Assembly: GCA_937996235.1 (NCBI GenBank) | Contig: CALKVK010000009.1 | Location: 496,001-560,000, forward strand | DNA length: 64,000 nt | Direction: 5' to 3' | DNA from: an uncultured bacterium | Lineage (GTDB): Bacteria > Planctomycetota > JAJSAM01 > JAJVHW01 | Shown: piece by piece, positions 7,732-16,324 of the stretch | Layout of the letters: each line of letters starts with the position of its first letter | How positions within the stretch are numbered: position 1 is the stretch's first letter | The notes under the pieces: model-generated | Database searches by the model: none | Seen by the model: only the letters and a program-made list of their open reading frames with translations | Told to the model about the DNA's origin: nothing | Program-made: the position numbers and the translations under genes

Positions 7732-8715
7732 TCAGGCCGCGGGCTCGCCGAACATGTGCTGGCCGATGCGGCGGTACTTGCGGTAGCGGTGGTCGAGCAG
7801 CACGTCCGTCGGCACGCCCGCGAGGTCGCGCAGCGCGCGCACGAGCGCCTGCTTGAGCGCCGTGGCCGCGTGCTCCGGGTTGCGGTGCGCACCGCCGAGC
7901 GGCTCCTCGACGACCTCGTCCACGATCCCGAGTCGCAGCAGGTCCTTGGCGGTCAGGCGCAGCTGTGCCGCGGCCTCGGACGCCTGCTCGGCGCTCTTCC
8001 AGAGGATCGCCGCGCAGCCCTCGGGGGTGATCACCGAGTAGTAGGCGTTCTCCAGCATCAGCACGCGATCGCCGACGCCGATGCCGAGCGCACCACCGGA
8101 GCCGCCCTCGCCCACCACGGCGACGACGACCGGCACGCGCAGCCCGGTCATGTCCTGGATGTTCTCGGCGATCGCCCACGCCTGTCCGCGCTCCTCCGCC
8201 CCGATCCCGGGGTAGGCGCCCGGCGTGTCGACGAGGCACACGATCGGCAGGCCGAAGCGCTCGGCGAGCCGCATCTTGAGCATGGCCTTGCGGTAGCCCT
8301 CGGGGTGCGGCATCCCGAAGTGGCAGGCCATCTTCTCCTTCACGTCGGCGCCCTTGCGGTGGCCCACCACGACGACGCGGAACGGGCCGAGGCGCGCGAG
8401 CGCCGTCAGGATCGCGGGGTCGTCGGCGAAGCCGCGGTCGCCGTGCAGCTCGACGACGTCGGTGCACATGAGCTGGACGTAGTCCGCGACGAGCGGCCGG
8501 TTCGGGTGCCGTGCGAGCTGCACACGCTCCCACGCGGAGAGCCGCGCGAAGATCTCGCGCGTCAGCGCGTCGAGCCGCGCTTCGGCGCTGCGGATCTCGG
8601 CGGAGACGTCCGCGCGCCCTTCGGCCTGCGTCCGCCGCAGCCGGTCCAGATCCTCCAGCACCGCCTCGATCGGCTTCTCGAACGGCAGGCCGGAACCGCC
8701 CTTGGAACGTGCCAT
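7732..8715 (-). CDS. accA: Acetyl-CoA carboxylase carboxyltransferase subunit alpha
   Basis: AccA pairs with AccD to move the carboxyl group from carboxybiotin to acetyl-CoA, making malonyl-CoA for fatty acid synthesis. The 327 residues match the usual 315-325. Recognisable segments are FEKPI near the N-terminus, ELHGDRGFADDPAI (about 93-106), GHRKG (118-122), the FGMPHPEGYRKAM block and DTPGAYPG, followed by the glycine-rich GEGGSGGALG oxyanion segment. The N-terminal helical extension precedes the crotonase fold. No accB, accC or accD is adjacent. It is transcribed away from purL. Confidence 0.96.
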   Translation of the reverse strand: MARSKGGSGLPFEKPIEAVLEDLDRLRRTQAEGRADVSAEIRSAEARLDALTREIFARLSAWERVQLARHPNRPLVADYVQLMCTDVVELHGDRGFADDPAILTALARLGPFRVVVVGHRKGADVKEKMACHFGMPHPEGYRKAMLKMRLAERFGLPIVCLVDTPGAYPGIGAEERGQAWAIAENIQDMTGLRVPVVVAVVGEGGSGGALGIGVGDRVLMLENAYYSVITPEGCAAILWKSAEQASEAAAQLRLTAKDLLRLGIVDEVVEEPLGGAHRNPEHAATALKQALVRALRDLAGVPTDVLLDHRYRKYRRIGQHMFGEPAA

Positions 8716-8790
8716 CCGCGGAAGATAGCGCCGCGCCGAACGCCCGCGCGAGAGAGACCCGCCGCGGCGCGCGGCACCCCGCGGTCGAAC

Positions 8791-8819
8791 TTGACGCCCC
8801 CGCGCCGCGGGCCGACTCT
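8791..8819 (+). promoter_or_regulatory. Predicted purL promoter
   Basis: TTGACG (8791-8796) and GACTCT (8814-8819) are separated by 17 bp. The expected start of transcription, near 8826, is only about 6 nt upstream of the purL ATG, and no Shine-Dalgarno sequence is seen, so the mRNA would be nearly leaderless. Confidence 0.45.
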
Positions 8820-8831
8820 CGGGCCCCTGCG

Positions 8832-11774
8832 ATGAGCACCCCCGCGCTGGCCCTCGTGCACGTCTCCGTCCGCGCGGGTCTGCGCGATCCGGCCGCGGAG
8901 CAGGCCGAGTCGGCGCTGCGCCACGCGCTGCCGCACGCCGGCGTCCGCGCCGTGCGCTTCGTGCAGGGCTACGTGCTCGAGGGCGACGCCGCGTCCGACG
9001 CCGAGCGCATCGCGCGCGAGATCCTGGCCGACCCCGTCACGCAGGAGTGGAGCGTCGGCGCGCTGCCCGACGACAGCGCCGCCGAGGTCCGCGGCGGCGC
9101 GCTCGTCGTGTCCGTCGCGCGGCGCCCCGGCGTCATGGACCCCGTCGAGGCGTCGTGCGTGCGCGCGATCGCGGCGCTCGGCAGTGCGGCGCGCAGCGTG
9201 CGCACCGTCCGCCGCTACGTCGTCACGGCCGAGCGCCTCGACGACGACGCGCTGCGCGACGCGGCGCGCCGCGTGCTCGCGAACGAGGTCGTCGAGGAGA
9301 TCCGCCTCGGGCCGGCGTTCGAGCTGCGCGCGGTGCACCCCGCGCCGTACGCCTTCCGCCGCGTCGAGGTCCCGCTCCGCGGCGCCGACGACGCGCGTCT
9401 CGCCGCAGTGTCGCGCGAGATGGGCCTCTCGCTGACCGTGCTCGAGATGCAGGCCATCCGCGACTTCTTCGTCCGTGAGGGCCGCGAGCCGACCGACGTG
9501 GAGCTCGAGACGCTCGCGCAGACGTGGTCCGAGCACTGCAAGCACAAGACCCTCGCGGGCGCCGTGCGCTACCGCGGCCCCGACGGCGAGCGCCGCTACC
9601 GCAACCTGCTGAAGGAGACCGTGTTCGAGGCGACGCGCCGCATCGCGCGCGAGGACTGCCTCTCGGTGTTCTCCGACAACGCAGGTGTGATCGCGTTCGA
9701 CGACGCACACGGCGTCTGCATGAAGGTGGAGACGCACAACCACCCGTCCGCGATCGAGCCCTACGGCGGCTCGGGCACGGGCATCGGAGGCGTCATCCGC
9801 GACATCCTCGGCACGGGCCTCGGCGCGCGGCCGTTCCTGAACACCGACGTGTTCTGCCTCGCGCCTCCGGACACGGCCGAAGAGGACGTGCCGAAGGGCT
9901 CGCTGCATCCGCGGCGCGTGCTGCACGGCGTCGTCGCCGGCGTGCGCGACTACGGCAACCGCATGGGCATCCCGACGGCGTCCGGCGGCCTCTACTTCGA
10001 TCCGCGCTACGTCGGGAACCCGCTCGTCTTCTGCGGCACGCTCGGACTCATCCCGCGCGACCGCGTCGCGAAGGCCGCGCAGCCGGGCGACGCCATCCTC
10101 GCCGTCGGCGGCCGCACGGGGCGCGACGGCATCCACGGCGCCACGTTCTCGTCGGCCGAGCTGCACGAGGGCAGCGAGACGGTGTCCGCGGGCGCGGTGC
10201 AGATCGGCAACCCGATCGAGGAGAAGCGCGTGCTCGACGCGCTGCTCGTCGCGCGCGACGCGGGACTGCTGAGCGCCGTCACGGACTGCGGCGCGGGCGG
10301 CTTCTCGTCGGCAGTCGGGGAGATGGGCGAGCACACCGGCGCGCGCGTCCAGCTCGACCGTGCGCCGCTCAAGTACGACGGCCTCTCGTACGCCGAGATC
10401 TGGATCAGCGAGGCGCAGGAGCGGATGGTGCTCGCCGTCGCGCCGCGGAACGTCGCACGCGTGCGCGAGATCTTCGAGGCCGAGGACGTCGAGGTCACGG
10501 AGCTCGGGACGTTCACGGGCGACGGCCGACTGCAGCTCTTCCACGGCGCCGAGCAGGTCGCGGACCTGCCTATGGAGTTCGTCCACGACGGGCTGCCGCG
10601 CATCGAGCGCGAGGCCGTGTGGGACGCGCCCGCGGCGACGCCGTTCGCGTGGGACGACACGCGGGGGGACGACCTCGGTCGTGACCTGCACGCGCTCCTC
10701 GGGGCGTGGAACGTCTGCTCGCGCGAGTGGGTGATCCGCCAGTACGACCACGAGGTGCAGGGCGGCAGCGCCGTGAAGCCGCTCGTCGGCGCCGGCGCGG
10801 ACGCGCCCGGCGACGCGACCGTCGTGACACCGATCATCGGGTCGCCGCGCGGGGTCGCCGTCTCGCTCGGTGCGAACCCGCGGCTCGGCGACGCGGACCC
10901 GCGCGCGATGGCGTGGAACGCCGTCGACGAGGCGTTGCGCAACCTCTGCGCCGTCGGCGCGGACCCGCGCCGCGCGGCACTCCTCGACAACTTCTCGTGG
11001 GGCAACGCGTCGAAGCCCGACCGCCTCGGTTCGCTCGTCCTCGCGGCCGAGGGCCTGCGCGACGCCGCACTCGCGTTCGGGACGCCGTTCGTCTCGGGCA
11101 AGGACTCGCTGAACAACGAGTACCAGGTCGGCGGGCGGACGATCGCGATCCCGCCGACGCTGCTCGTGTCGGCGTTCTGCGTGGTCGACGACGTCCGCCG
11201 GTGCACCACGTCGGACCTCGCCGCCGCGGGCGACCGCCTGTATCTGGTCGGCGTCACGCGCGACGCCCTCTGCGGCAGCCACCTCGGGCTCGTCCGCGGC
11301 ACGACCGGCGGCGCGGTGCCGCACGTCGTGCCGGAGGAGTCCCTCGCCGTGTTCGACGCCGTCCACGCCGCGATCCAGGCGGGCCTCGTGCGCGCGTGTC
11401 ACGACTGCAGCGAAGGCGGCCTCGGCGTCGCCGTCGCCGAGATGGCGCTCGGCGGTGCGCTCGGCGCCGACCTGCAGCTCGCGCAGGTGCCGTTCGAGGA
11501 GGACGGCTCCGCACAGACGCACGCGAGCTCGGTGCGCGACGCCACGCTGCTCTACTCGGAGAGCCCCGGGCGCCTCGTGTGCGAGGTCGCGCCGGAGCAC
11601 GCGGCGCGTTTCGAGGCGCTGCTCCGCGACGTCCCCCACGCCGCGGTCGGCACGGTCACCGCGACGCCGCGCGTGCGCGTGATCGGCATGCGCGGGGGCG
11701 TGTGCGTGGACGAGCCGCTCGAGGCGCTGCGCGCGAGCTTCACACGGCCGCTCCGCGACGGAGCCGTGTCGTGA
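8832..11774 (+). CDS. purL: Phosphoribosylformylglycinamidine synthase, PurS-PurS-PurL fusion
   Basis: This 980-residue enzyme carries out the ATP-dependent amidation step of purine biosynthesis (FGAR to FGAM). The ATG at 8832 removes a spurious upstream extension. Residues about 5-75 and 82-160 each resemble PurS (the segments beginning VHVSVRAGL and VVSVARRPGV), so the first 160 residues look like two PurS units fused to the synthetase. The catalytic part has TWSEHCKHKT (near 232) and ETHNHPSAIEPYGG (from 300). There is no C-terminal glutaminase domain; that activity is supplied by purQ, which overlaps the stop by 4 bp. This is intermediate between separate PurS/PurL/PurQ and the single-chain large PurL. 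Confidence 0.93.
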   Translation: MSTPALALVHVSVRAGLRDPAAEQAESALRHALPHAGVRAVRFVQGYVLEGDAASDAERIAREILADPVTQEWSVGALPDDSAAEVRGGALVVSVARRPGVMDPVEASCVRAIAALGSAARSVRTVRRYVVTAERLDDDALRDAARRVLANEVVEEIRLGPAFELRAVHPAPYAFRRVEVPLRGADDARLAAVSREMGLSLTVLEMQAIRDFFVREGREPTDVELETLAQTWSEHCKHKTLAGAVRYRGPDGERRYRNLLKETVFEATRRIAREDCLSVFSDNAGVIAFDDAHGVCMKVETHNHPSAIEPYGGSGTGIGGVIRDILGTGLGARPFLNTDVFCLAPPDTAEEDVPKGSLHPRRVLHGVVAGVRDYGNRMGIPTASGGLYFDPRYVGNPLVFCGTLGLIPRDRVAKAAQPGDAILAVGGRTGRDGIHGATFSSAELHEGSETVSAGAVQIGNPIEEKRVLDALLVARDAGLLSAVTDCGAGGFSSAVGEMGEHTGARVQLDRAPLKYDGLSYAEIWISEAQERMVLAVAPRNVARVREIFEAEDVEVTELGTFTGDGRLQLFHGAEQVADLPMEFVHDGLPRIEREAVWDAPAATPFAWDDTRGDDLGRDLHALLGAWNVCSREWVIRQYDHEVQGGSAVKPLVGAGADAPGDATVVTPIIGSPRGVAVSLGANPRLGDADPRAMAWNAVDEALRNLCAVGADPRRAALLDNFSWGNASKPDRLGSLVLAAEGLRDAALAFGTPFVSGKDSLNNEYQVGGRTIAIPPTLLVSAFCVVDDVRRCTTSDLAAAGDRLYLVGVTRDALCGSHLGLVRGTTGGAVPHVVPEESLAVFDAVHAAIQAGLVRACHDCSEGGLGVAVAEMALGGALGADLQLAQVPFEEDGSAQTHASSVRDATLLYSESPGRLVCEVAPEHAARFEALLRDVPHAAVGTVTATPRVRVIGMRGGVCVDEPLEALRASFTRPLRDGAVS

Positions 11775-12547
11775 GCGCCGTCCGCGCCGCCGTCCTGCGC
11801 ACCGCCGGCACGAACTGCGACGCGGAGGCTGTCCACGCGCTGCGCCGCGCCGGGGCCGAGCCGCACCTCGTGCACCTGCACGCGCTGATGCGCGCGCCGC
11901 AGCGCCTCGACGGGTTCGGCATCGTCGTGTTCCCGGGCGGCTTCACGTACGGCGACGACATCGCCTCGGGCGTCGTGTTCGCCGTCGAGATGCGCGAGCG
12001 CGTGCTCCCGGCACTGCGGCGGCGCGTCGCCGCGGGCGCGCTGGTGCTCGGCATCTGCAACGGGTTCCAGATCCTGGTCCGCGCGGGGCTGCTCCCCGAC
12101 ACCGACGGCAGCGGTCGGCAGACGGCGAGCCTGCAGCCGAACGCATCGGGCAAGTTCGAGTGCCGCTGGGTGCGGCTGCGCGCCGTGACGGACCGCTGCG
12201 CGTTCCTCGAGCGCGGCCAGGAGATCGACTGCCCGGTCGCCCACGCCGAGGGGCGCTTCGTCACGGACGACGCGACGCACACGCACCTCGCGGAGCACGG
12301 CCAGGTCGCGCTGCGCTACGTGCGCGCGGACGGTCGCGCTCCCGAGTACCCGTGGAACCCGAACGGCTCGCGCGACGACGTCGCGGGCGTCTGCGATCCG
12401 ACCGGCCGCGTGCTGGGGCTGATGCCCCACCCCGAGCGCAACGTCGAGAGCTGGCACCACCCGCGCTGGACGCGCGGGACGCCCGGCGGCGCCGGTCTCG
12501 ACCTGTTCGCGCGCGCCGTCCGCGTCGCGCGCGGCGACGGCTGCTGA
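11771..12547 (+). CDS. purQ: Phosphoribosylformylglycinamidine synthase glutaminase subunit
   Basis: PurQ is the class I glutamine amidotransferase that supplies ammonia to PurL. The 258-residue protein has the nucleophile Cys near residue 95 in LGICNGFQIL and the His/Glu pair in MPHPERN (about 217-223). The FPGGFTYGDD segment shapes the oxyanion region. The GTG start at 11771 overlaps the purL stop (GTGA), so the two subunits should be made in coupled amounts. It ends 7 bp from the convergent prmC stop codon. Confidence 0.95.
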   Translation: MSAVRAAVLRTAGTNCDAEAVHALRRAGAEPHLVHLHALMRAPQRLDGFGIVVFPGGFTYGDDIASGVVFAVEMRERVLPALRRRVAAGALVLGICNGFQILVRAGLLPDTDGSGRQTASLQPNASGKFECRWVRLRAVTDRCAFLERGQEIDCPVAHAEGRFVTDDATHTHLAEHGQVALRYVRADGRAPEYPWNPNGSRDDVAGVCDPTGRVLGLMPHPERNVESWHHPRWTRGTPGGAGLDLFARAVRVARGDGC

Positions 12548-12554
12548 GACGTCG

Positions 12555-13424
12555 TCAGGGCGCGCGGCGCGCCACGAGCACCCGCGGGTGCCCCGCGAGG
12601 TCCGGCAGGACCGCCTCGATCGCGTAGCCGCGCACGGCGCCGACGGCGGCGGTGATCGGTGCGGGCTCGTCGCCGGGCAGCTCGCACGCCAGCAGTCCGC
12701 CCGCGCGCAGGTACGGCAGTGCCTCCGTCGCGATCCGTGCGTACAGCGCCGCGGGCTCCCCGTCGACGAACACGGCGCGCCGCGGCTCGTGCAGGACCTC
12801 CGGATCGACGTCCCCCACCTCGTCGTGGCGCACGTACGGCGGGTTCGACAGCACGGCGTCGACGCTGCCGGGCGCGACGTGTCCCGCGAGCGGCGCGAGC
12901 AGATCGCCGAGATGCAGGCGCACGCGCGCGGCGACGCCGTGGCGCACGGCGTTGCGCCGCGCGACCTCGAGCGTCTCCGCGTGGATGTCCACCGCGTGCA
13001 CCGTCGCCGCCGGCAGCTCGCGCGCGAGGACCACGGCGATGCAGCCCGTCCCCGTGCCGACGTCCACGACGACAGGCGCTTCGAGCGCGCGGAGTTCGCG
13101 CAGAGCGCGCTCCACGAGTCCCTCGGTCTCGGGGCGGGGCGCGAGCGTGTCGGCCGTCACCTCGAACTCGAGCGACCAGAACTCGGCGCGGCCGAGCACG
13201 TGCGAGATGGGCTCGCGGCGCACGCGCCGCGCGAGAAGCGTGTCGTAGCGCGCGACGGCGTCGGCATCCACCGGCGCGTCCGGTCCCAGCGCGAGCTGAT
13301 GACGCCGCACGCCGAGCACCGCGGCGAGCAGCAGCGCGGCATCGAGTTCGGGCGAGGCGATCCCCGCGGCGCGCAGGCGCGCGGCGGCGGCGGCGAGGAG
13401 CGGGCGGACGGTCGCGTCGGTCAC
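12555..13424 (-). CDS. prmC: Peptide chain release factor N5-glutamine methyltransferase
   Basis: PrmC methylates the glutamine of the GGQ motif of release factors 1 and 2. The 289-residue protein has an N-terminal helical substrate-recognition domain, the AdoMet-binding DVGTGTGC (121-128) and the NPPY active-site motif (194-197) typical of N5-glutamine methyltransferases. The start is a GTG at 13424. The substrate gene prfA lies upstream on the same strand, separated by a zinc-ribbon membrane protein gene and by a 15-bp perfect hairpin, so prmC may be partly insulated from its usual partner. Confidence 0.93.
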   Translation of the reverse strand: MTDATVRPLLAAAAARLRAAGIASPELDAALLLAAVLGVRRHQLALGPDAPVDADAVARYDTLLARRVRREPISHVLGRAEFWSLEFEVTADTLAPRPETEGLVERALRELRALEAPVVVDVGTGTGCIAVVLARELPAATVHAVDIHAETLEVARRNAVRHGVAARVRLHLGDLLAPLAGHVAPGSVDAVLSNPPYVRHDEVGDVDPEVLHEPRRAVFVDGEPAALYARIATEALPYLRAGGLLACELPGDEPAPITAAVGAVRGYAIEAVLPDLAGHPRVLVARRAP

Positions 13425-13434
13425 GTATGCACGG

Positions 13435-13467
13435 CGGGCCCGGCGGGGCGCTGCCCCGCCGGGCCCG
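13435..13467 (-). terminator. Perfect 15-bp hairpin between the zinc-ribbon gene and prmC
   Basis: Positions 13435-13449 pair perfectly with 13453-13467 around a 3-nt loop. It begins 24 nt after the stop codon of the upstream gene at 13491 and ends 11 nt before the prmC start. No T tract follows, so it would act as a factor-assisted terminator, attenuator or 3'-end stabiliser. Confidence 0.5.
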
Positions 13468-13490
13468 AGGAGTTCAGCGTCGTGCGGCGC

Positions 13491-14204
13491 TCAGCGCTTG
13501 CGCGCGGCGCGGGCCGCCTCGCGGCGCTCCTTGTCCTTCTTGGCGCCCGAGATCGCGCCGGAGATGAAGGTCCAGAGCACGAGCAGCGAGCAGAACAGGA
13601 TGACCCACAGGCCGGGGCCGGCCACGCGCATCCACTGCTCCTTCGTCGTCGTGTCGCGGTGGTCGATCAGCGGCTTCAGCATCTGGATCAGGCGGCGCAC
13701 CGCGACGAAGATCCCGTCGCCGGCCATGAACAGCGCCGGCCACACGATCATCTTGCGGTGGAACAGGTTCGCCCAGCTCGCGAAGATGCCGTACGCGGCG
13801 AACACGGTCAGGAACCCGCCCGCGATCGACTGCGACGCGTAGATGTCGTTCCGGGTGCCCTCGATCGGCAGCCAGATGCACGCGACGAGGATCGAGACGC
13901 AGCAGAACAGCAGGGTCCAGTGCTGCTTGAAGTCGGTCCCCTCGGCGGGCGGCAGGTAGCCGGAGCAGCGGTTGCAGCGCGTGGCCAGGGCGTCGATCTC
14001 GGAGATGCAGTAGACGCAGAGCTTCGTCTGCGGCTGGCCGCCGTCCGCCGAGGAGTCCGCGCCGGCCGGCGCGCCGCCGCCGTACCCGACCGCGACGTCG
14101 GCCGTCGCCGTCGTCTCCTCCGACGGGGCGCCCGCGGCGTCCGCCGCAGCGTCGCCGCCGTCGCCGAGGGGCTCCTCGCGGCCCCAGTTCGAGTCGTCGC
14201 TCAT
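13491..14204 (-). CDS. Zinc-ribbon multipass membrane protein of unknown function
   Basis: This 237-residue protein is unnamed. The ATG at 14204 follows an AAGGG sequence. Residues 1-60 are an acidic Gly/Ala-rich disordered segment. A CxxC-x10-CxxC zinc ribbon follows (Cys63, 66, 77, 80), then three or four hydrophobic helices (about 97-113, 126-146, 155-170 and 198-216) and a Lys/Arg-rich cytoplasmic tail. It sits between prfA and prmC, where those two genes are normally adjacent. A TAGGAT box at 14270-14275 could be its own promoter. Zinc ribbons joined to membrane helices are common among uncharacterised planctomycete proteins, but the function here is unknown. Confidence 0.75.
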   Translation of the reverse strand: MSDDSNWGREEPLGDGGDAAADAAGAPSEETTATADVAVGYGGGAPAGADSSADGGQPQTKLCVYCISEIDALATRCNRCSGYLPPAEGTDFKQHWTLLFCCVSILVACIWLPIEGTRNDIYASQSIAGGFLTVFAAYGIFASWANLFHRKMIVWPALFMAGDGIFVAVRRLIQMLKPLIDHRDTTTKEQWMRVAGPGLWVILFCSLLVLWTFISGAISGAKKDKERREAARAARKR

Positions 14205-14362
14205 CTCTGGCCCTTCCTTCCGTTCGCGCTCCGTCCGGTGCGCCCCCGTCCAGTGCCCACAGTCGCGCGATCCTACGCACTCGGCGGCCCCGGCTCCAGC
14301 CAGGAAGCGGACGCGCGCGCAGCGCCTGCAGGGCCTCGCGAACGACCGTGGACGCCGGAGGT

Positions 14363-15487
14363 TCAGTCCGTGCCGGCCCGGCGCTCCTCCGCCTCGAGCT
14401 GCTCCGCCAGGAACTCGAGGCGCTGCTCGCGCTCCGCGGCCCGCAGGCGCTCGTGGAAGTCGTCGAGCCGCCCGAGGAGCACGCCCTCGAGATCGTGCAC
14501 GCTGAACTCGATGCGGTGGTCCGTCACGCGGTTCTGCGGGAAGTTGTACGTCCGGATGCGCTGGCTGCGGTCGCCCGAGCCGATCATGCCCTTGCGCTGC
14601 GCCGCGCGCTCGGCGTCGGCCTTCTGGCGGAAGTGGTCGAGCACGCGCGCCGCCAGGATCTGACGCGCCTTCGACCGGTTCTTGTGCTGGCTCTTCTCGT
14701 CCTGCATGTGGACCGTGATGCCGGTCTCGAGGTGCGTCAGGCGGATCGCGCTCTCGGTCTTGTTGACCTTCTGGCCGCCCGGCCCGCCGGCGCGCATCTT
14801 GTCCTCGCGCACGTCGCGGTCCCAATCGATGTCCACGTCCACGGCCTCGGCCTCGGGCAGCACGGCGATGGTTGCGGCCGACGTGTGGATGCGCCCCTGC
14901 GTCTCGGTCTTCGGGACGCGCTGCACCCGGTGGCCGCCGCTCTCGAAGCGCAGCAGGCGGTACGCGCCCGCGCCCCGGACCTGCGCGGTGATCTCCTTGA
15001 AGCCGCCCATCTCGCCCTCGTGCTGGTCGAGGACCTCGATCTTCAGGCGGTGCTTCTGGCAGAAGTGCGTGTACATCGTGAAGAGGTCGCCCGCGAAGAG
15101 CGCGGCCTCCGCGCCGCCCACGCCCGCTCGGATCTCCAGGATCACGTCGCGCTCGGACATCTCGTCGTCCTCGGCGAGCAGATCCTCCGCCGCCGTCCAC
15201 AGCGACTCGAGTCGCTCCTCGAGCTCCTGGACCTCGAGCTCCGCCAGCTCGCGCATCTCCGCGTCGTCCCCCTCGGCCAGTTCGCGCGAGCTGGCGAGCT
15301 GGCGCACGGCGCTCGTGAGCTCGCGGTGGAGCCGGGCGAACTCGGCGGTCTGGCCGTGCTCGCGCGAGAGCGTGCGCAGCCGCTCCATGTCGCTCACGAC
15401 CTCGGGACGCTGCAGCAGCTCGGTGACCTCGGCATGCCGGCGCGCCTTGCCGGCCAGGGCGCGCAGCATCACGTCCCGGTTGAGCAT
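14363..15487 (-). CDS. prfA: Peptide chain release factor 1
   Basis: RF1 recognises UAA and UAG and triggers peptidyl-tRNA hydrolysis. The 374-residue protein has the GGPGGQKVN loop (about residues 232-240), whose GGQ glutamine is the PrmC target. The stop-codon recognition tripeptide reads Pro-Lys-Thr in RVQRVPKTETQGR, a PxT motif of RF1 type rather than SPF of RF2. The N-terminal 100 residues form the helical domain 1. It follows rpmE on the minus strand after a 15-bp hairpin. Confidence 0.95.
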   Translation of the reverse strand: MLNRDVMLRALAGKARRHAEVTELLQRPEVVSDMERLRTLSREHGQTAEFARLHRELTSAVRQLASSRELAEGDDAEMRELAELEVQELEERLESLWTAAEDLLAEDDEMSERDVILEIRAGVGGAEAALFAGDLFTMYTHFCQKHRLKIEVLDQHEGEMGGFKEITAQVRGAGAYRLLRFESGGHRVQRVPKTETQGRIHTSAATIAVLPEAEAVDVDIDWDRDVREDKMRAGGPGGQKVNKTESAIRLTHLETGITVHMQDEKSQHKNRSKARQILAARVLDHFRQKADAERAAQRKGMIGSGDRSQRIRTYNFPQNRVTDHRIEFSVHDLEGVLLGRLDDFHERLRAAEREQRLEFLAEQLEAEERRAGTD

Positions 15488-15523
15488 GCTCGGACCTCCG
15501 TGCGCGTGCGGCCTGGCAAGGAA

Positions 15524-15559
15524 CGAGCCCCGCCGCGCGGCGAGGCGCGGCGGGGCTCG
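15524..15559 (-). terminator. Perfect 15-bp hairpin between rpmE and prfA
   Basis: Positions 15524-15538 pair perfectly with 15545-15559 around a 6-nt loop. It starts 12 nt after the rpmE stop codon and lies 36 nt before the prfA start. There is no T tract. It is probably a termination or processing site that separates high rpmE expression from prfA. Confidence 0.55.
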
Positions 15560-15571
15560 GCGTCTCCGCGG

Positions 15572-15784
15572 CTACTGCTTCGGCGAGAGTCCGGCGTACT
15601 TGCGGTTGAACTTCTCGATGCGACCCGCGGTGTCCACGAACTTCTGCCGACCCGTATAGAAGGGGTGGCAGGCCGAGCAGATGTCCACGTTCAGCGTGGC
15701 GATCGTCGAGCGCGTCATGAAGACCTCGCCGCAGCCGCACGTCACCTTGCAGTCCACGTACTTCGGATGGATGTCGGGCTTCAT
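15572..15784 (-). CDS. rpmE: 50S ribosomal protein L31
   Basis: This 70-residue protein is the zinc-containing (C+) form of L31, which bridges the two ribosomal subunits. Cys16, Cys18, Cys36 and Cys39 make the zinc site, and the HPFYTGRQKFVDTAGR block is diagnostic. The ATG at 15784 is used instead of one 12 nt upstream because it gives the conserved MKPDIHPKY N-terminus. The intergenic hairpin before prfA suggests separate control of the two messages. Confidence 0.97.
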   Translation of the reverse strand: MKPDIHPKYVDCKVTCGCGEVFMTRSTIATLNVDICSACHPFYTGRQKFVDTAGRIEKFNRKYAGLSPKQ

Positions 15785-15899
15785 GGCGTCTCCCACTCGT
15801 GGCGCGTCGCGCCGCAGAACCGGCCGAGGGTACGCAGCGGGTTCGCGCGCCCAAGCTCTTTCGGGCGCCGGCGGCCGGGGGCGACGGGCCGGCCACGAG

Positions 15900-15928
15900 T
15901 TGACGTGCGCCTGCGCGGCGCGTACGTT
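15900..15928 (+). promoter_or_regulatory. Predicted promoter of the arsR-ABC exporter operon
   Basis: TTGACG (15900-15905) and TACGTT (15923-15928) are spaced by 17 bp. The start of transcription would fall near 15935, inside the palindromic operator and about 9 nt from the ATG, giving a nearly leaderless message. Confidence 0.6.
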
Positions 15929-15944
15929 CCGTAGTTCTACGGAA
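15927..15944 (+). promoter_or_regulatory. Palindromic operator overlapping the -10 end and the arsR start codon
   Basis: TTCCGTAGTTCTACGGAA is an 8-2-8 perfect inverted repeat. Two more outward positions give one further match, so the symmetry extends slightly. It covers the end of the -10 box, the predicted start site and the first base of the arsR ATG. Binding of a dimeric winged-helix repressor here would block initiation. The size and position fit ArsR-family autoregulation, with release on binding an inducing metal. Confidence 0.7.
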
Positions 15945-16324
15945 TGTCGTCACGTCGTCCCGCCCGCCGCGAGCTCTGCGCAGACCTGCCGCGCGTCGTG
16001 TGCCTCCACGCGAACAAGGTGCAGCACCTGCGCGCTGCGCTGCGTGCCCCGCAGGAGCTCGCGGCGCTCGCCGCGCGGCACAAGGCGCTCTCGCACCCGG
16101 CGCGCCTCTGCGTCCTCGAGCTCCTGGCGATCGAGGAGTGCTGCGTGTGCGACGTCGCCCACACGCTCCGCCTCCCGATCTCCACGGCGTCGCAGCACCT
16201 GCGGCGACTGCTGGCGGCGGGCCTCGTGAGCACGCGCCAGGACGGTCGTCTCGTCTTCTACGCGCCCACGTCGGAGGGCCTCGAGGCCCTCCGACCGCTC
16301 GGACGTCGCGAGGCCCGCGCGTGA
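15944..16324 (+). CDS. ArsR/SmtB-family winged-helix repressor
   Basis: This 126-residue protein has the core of ArsR-family metalloregulators: HKALSHPARLCVLELL (46-61), the recognition helix region with STASQHLRRLLAAGLV (80-95) and a beta-wing QDGRLVFYAP (99-108). The segment ECCVCD (65-70) at the helix alpha3 position matches the ELCVCDL-type metal site used for As(III), Cd(II) or Pb(II). Extra cysteines at 12 and 20 could complete such a site. The N-terminal 35 residues are an extension beyond the usual 90-100 residue core. Its start codon overlaps a perfect palindrome. The next gene starts in the GTGA overlap, so the repressor leads the exporter operon. Confidence 0.88.
   Translation: MSSRRPARRELCADLPRVVCLHANKVQHLRAALRAPQELAALAARHKALSHPARLCVLELLAIEECCVCDVAHTLRLPISTASQHLRRLLAAGLVSTRQDGRLVFYAPTSEGLEALRPLGRREARA

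Noticed and set aside
8562..11639. 1025-codon minus-strand ORF opposite purL
   Set aside because: It is the antisense shadow of a gene with complete PurL motifs, caused by low frequency of stop codons at this base composition.
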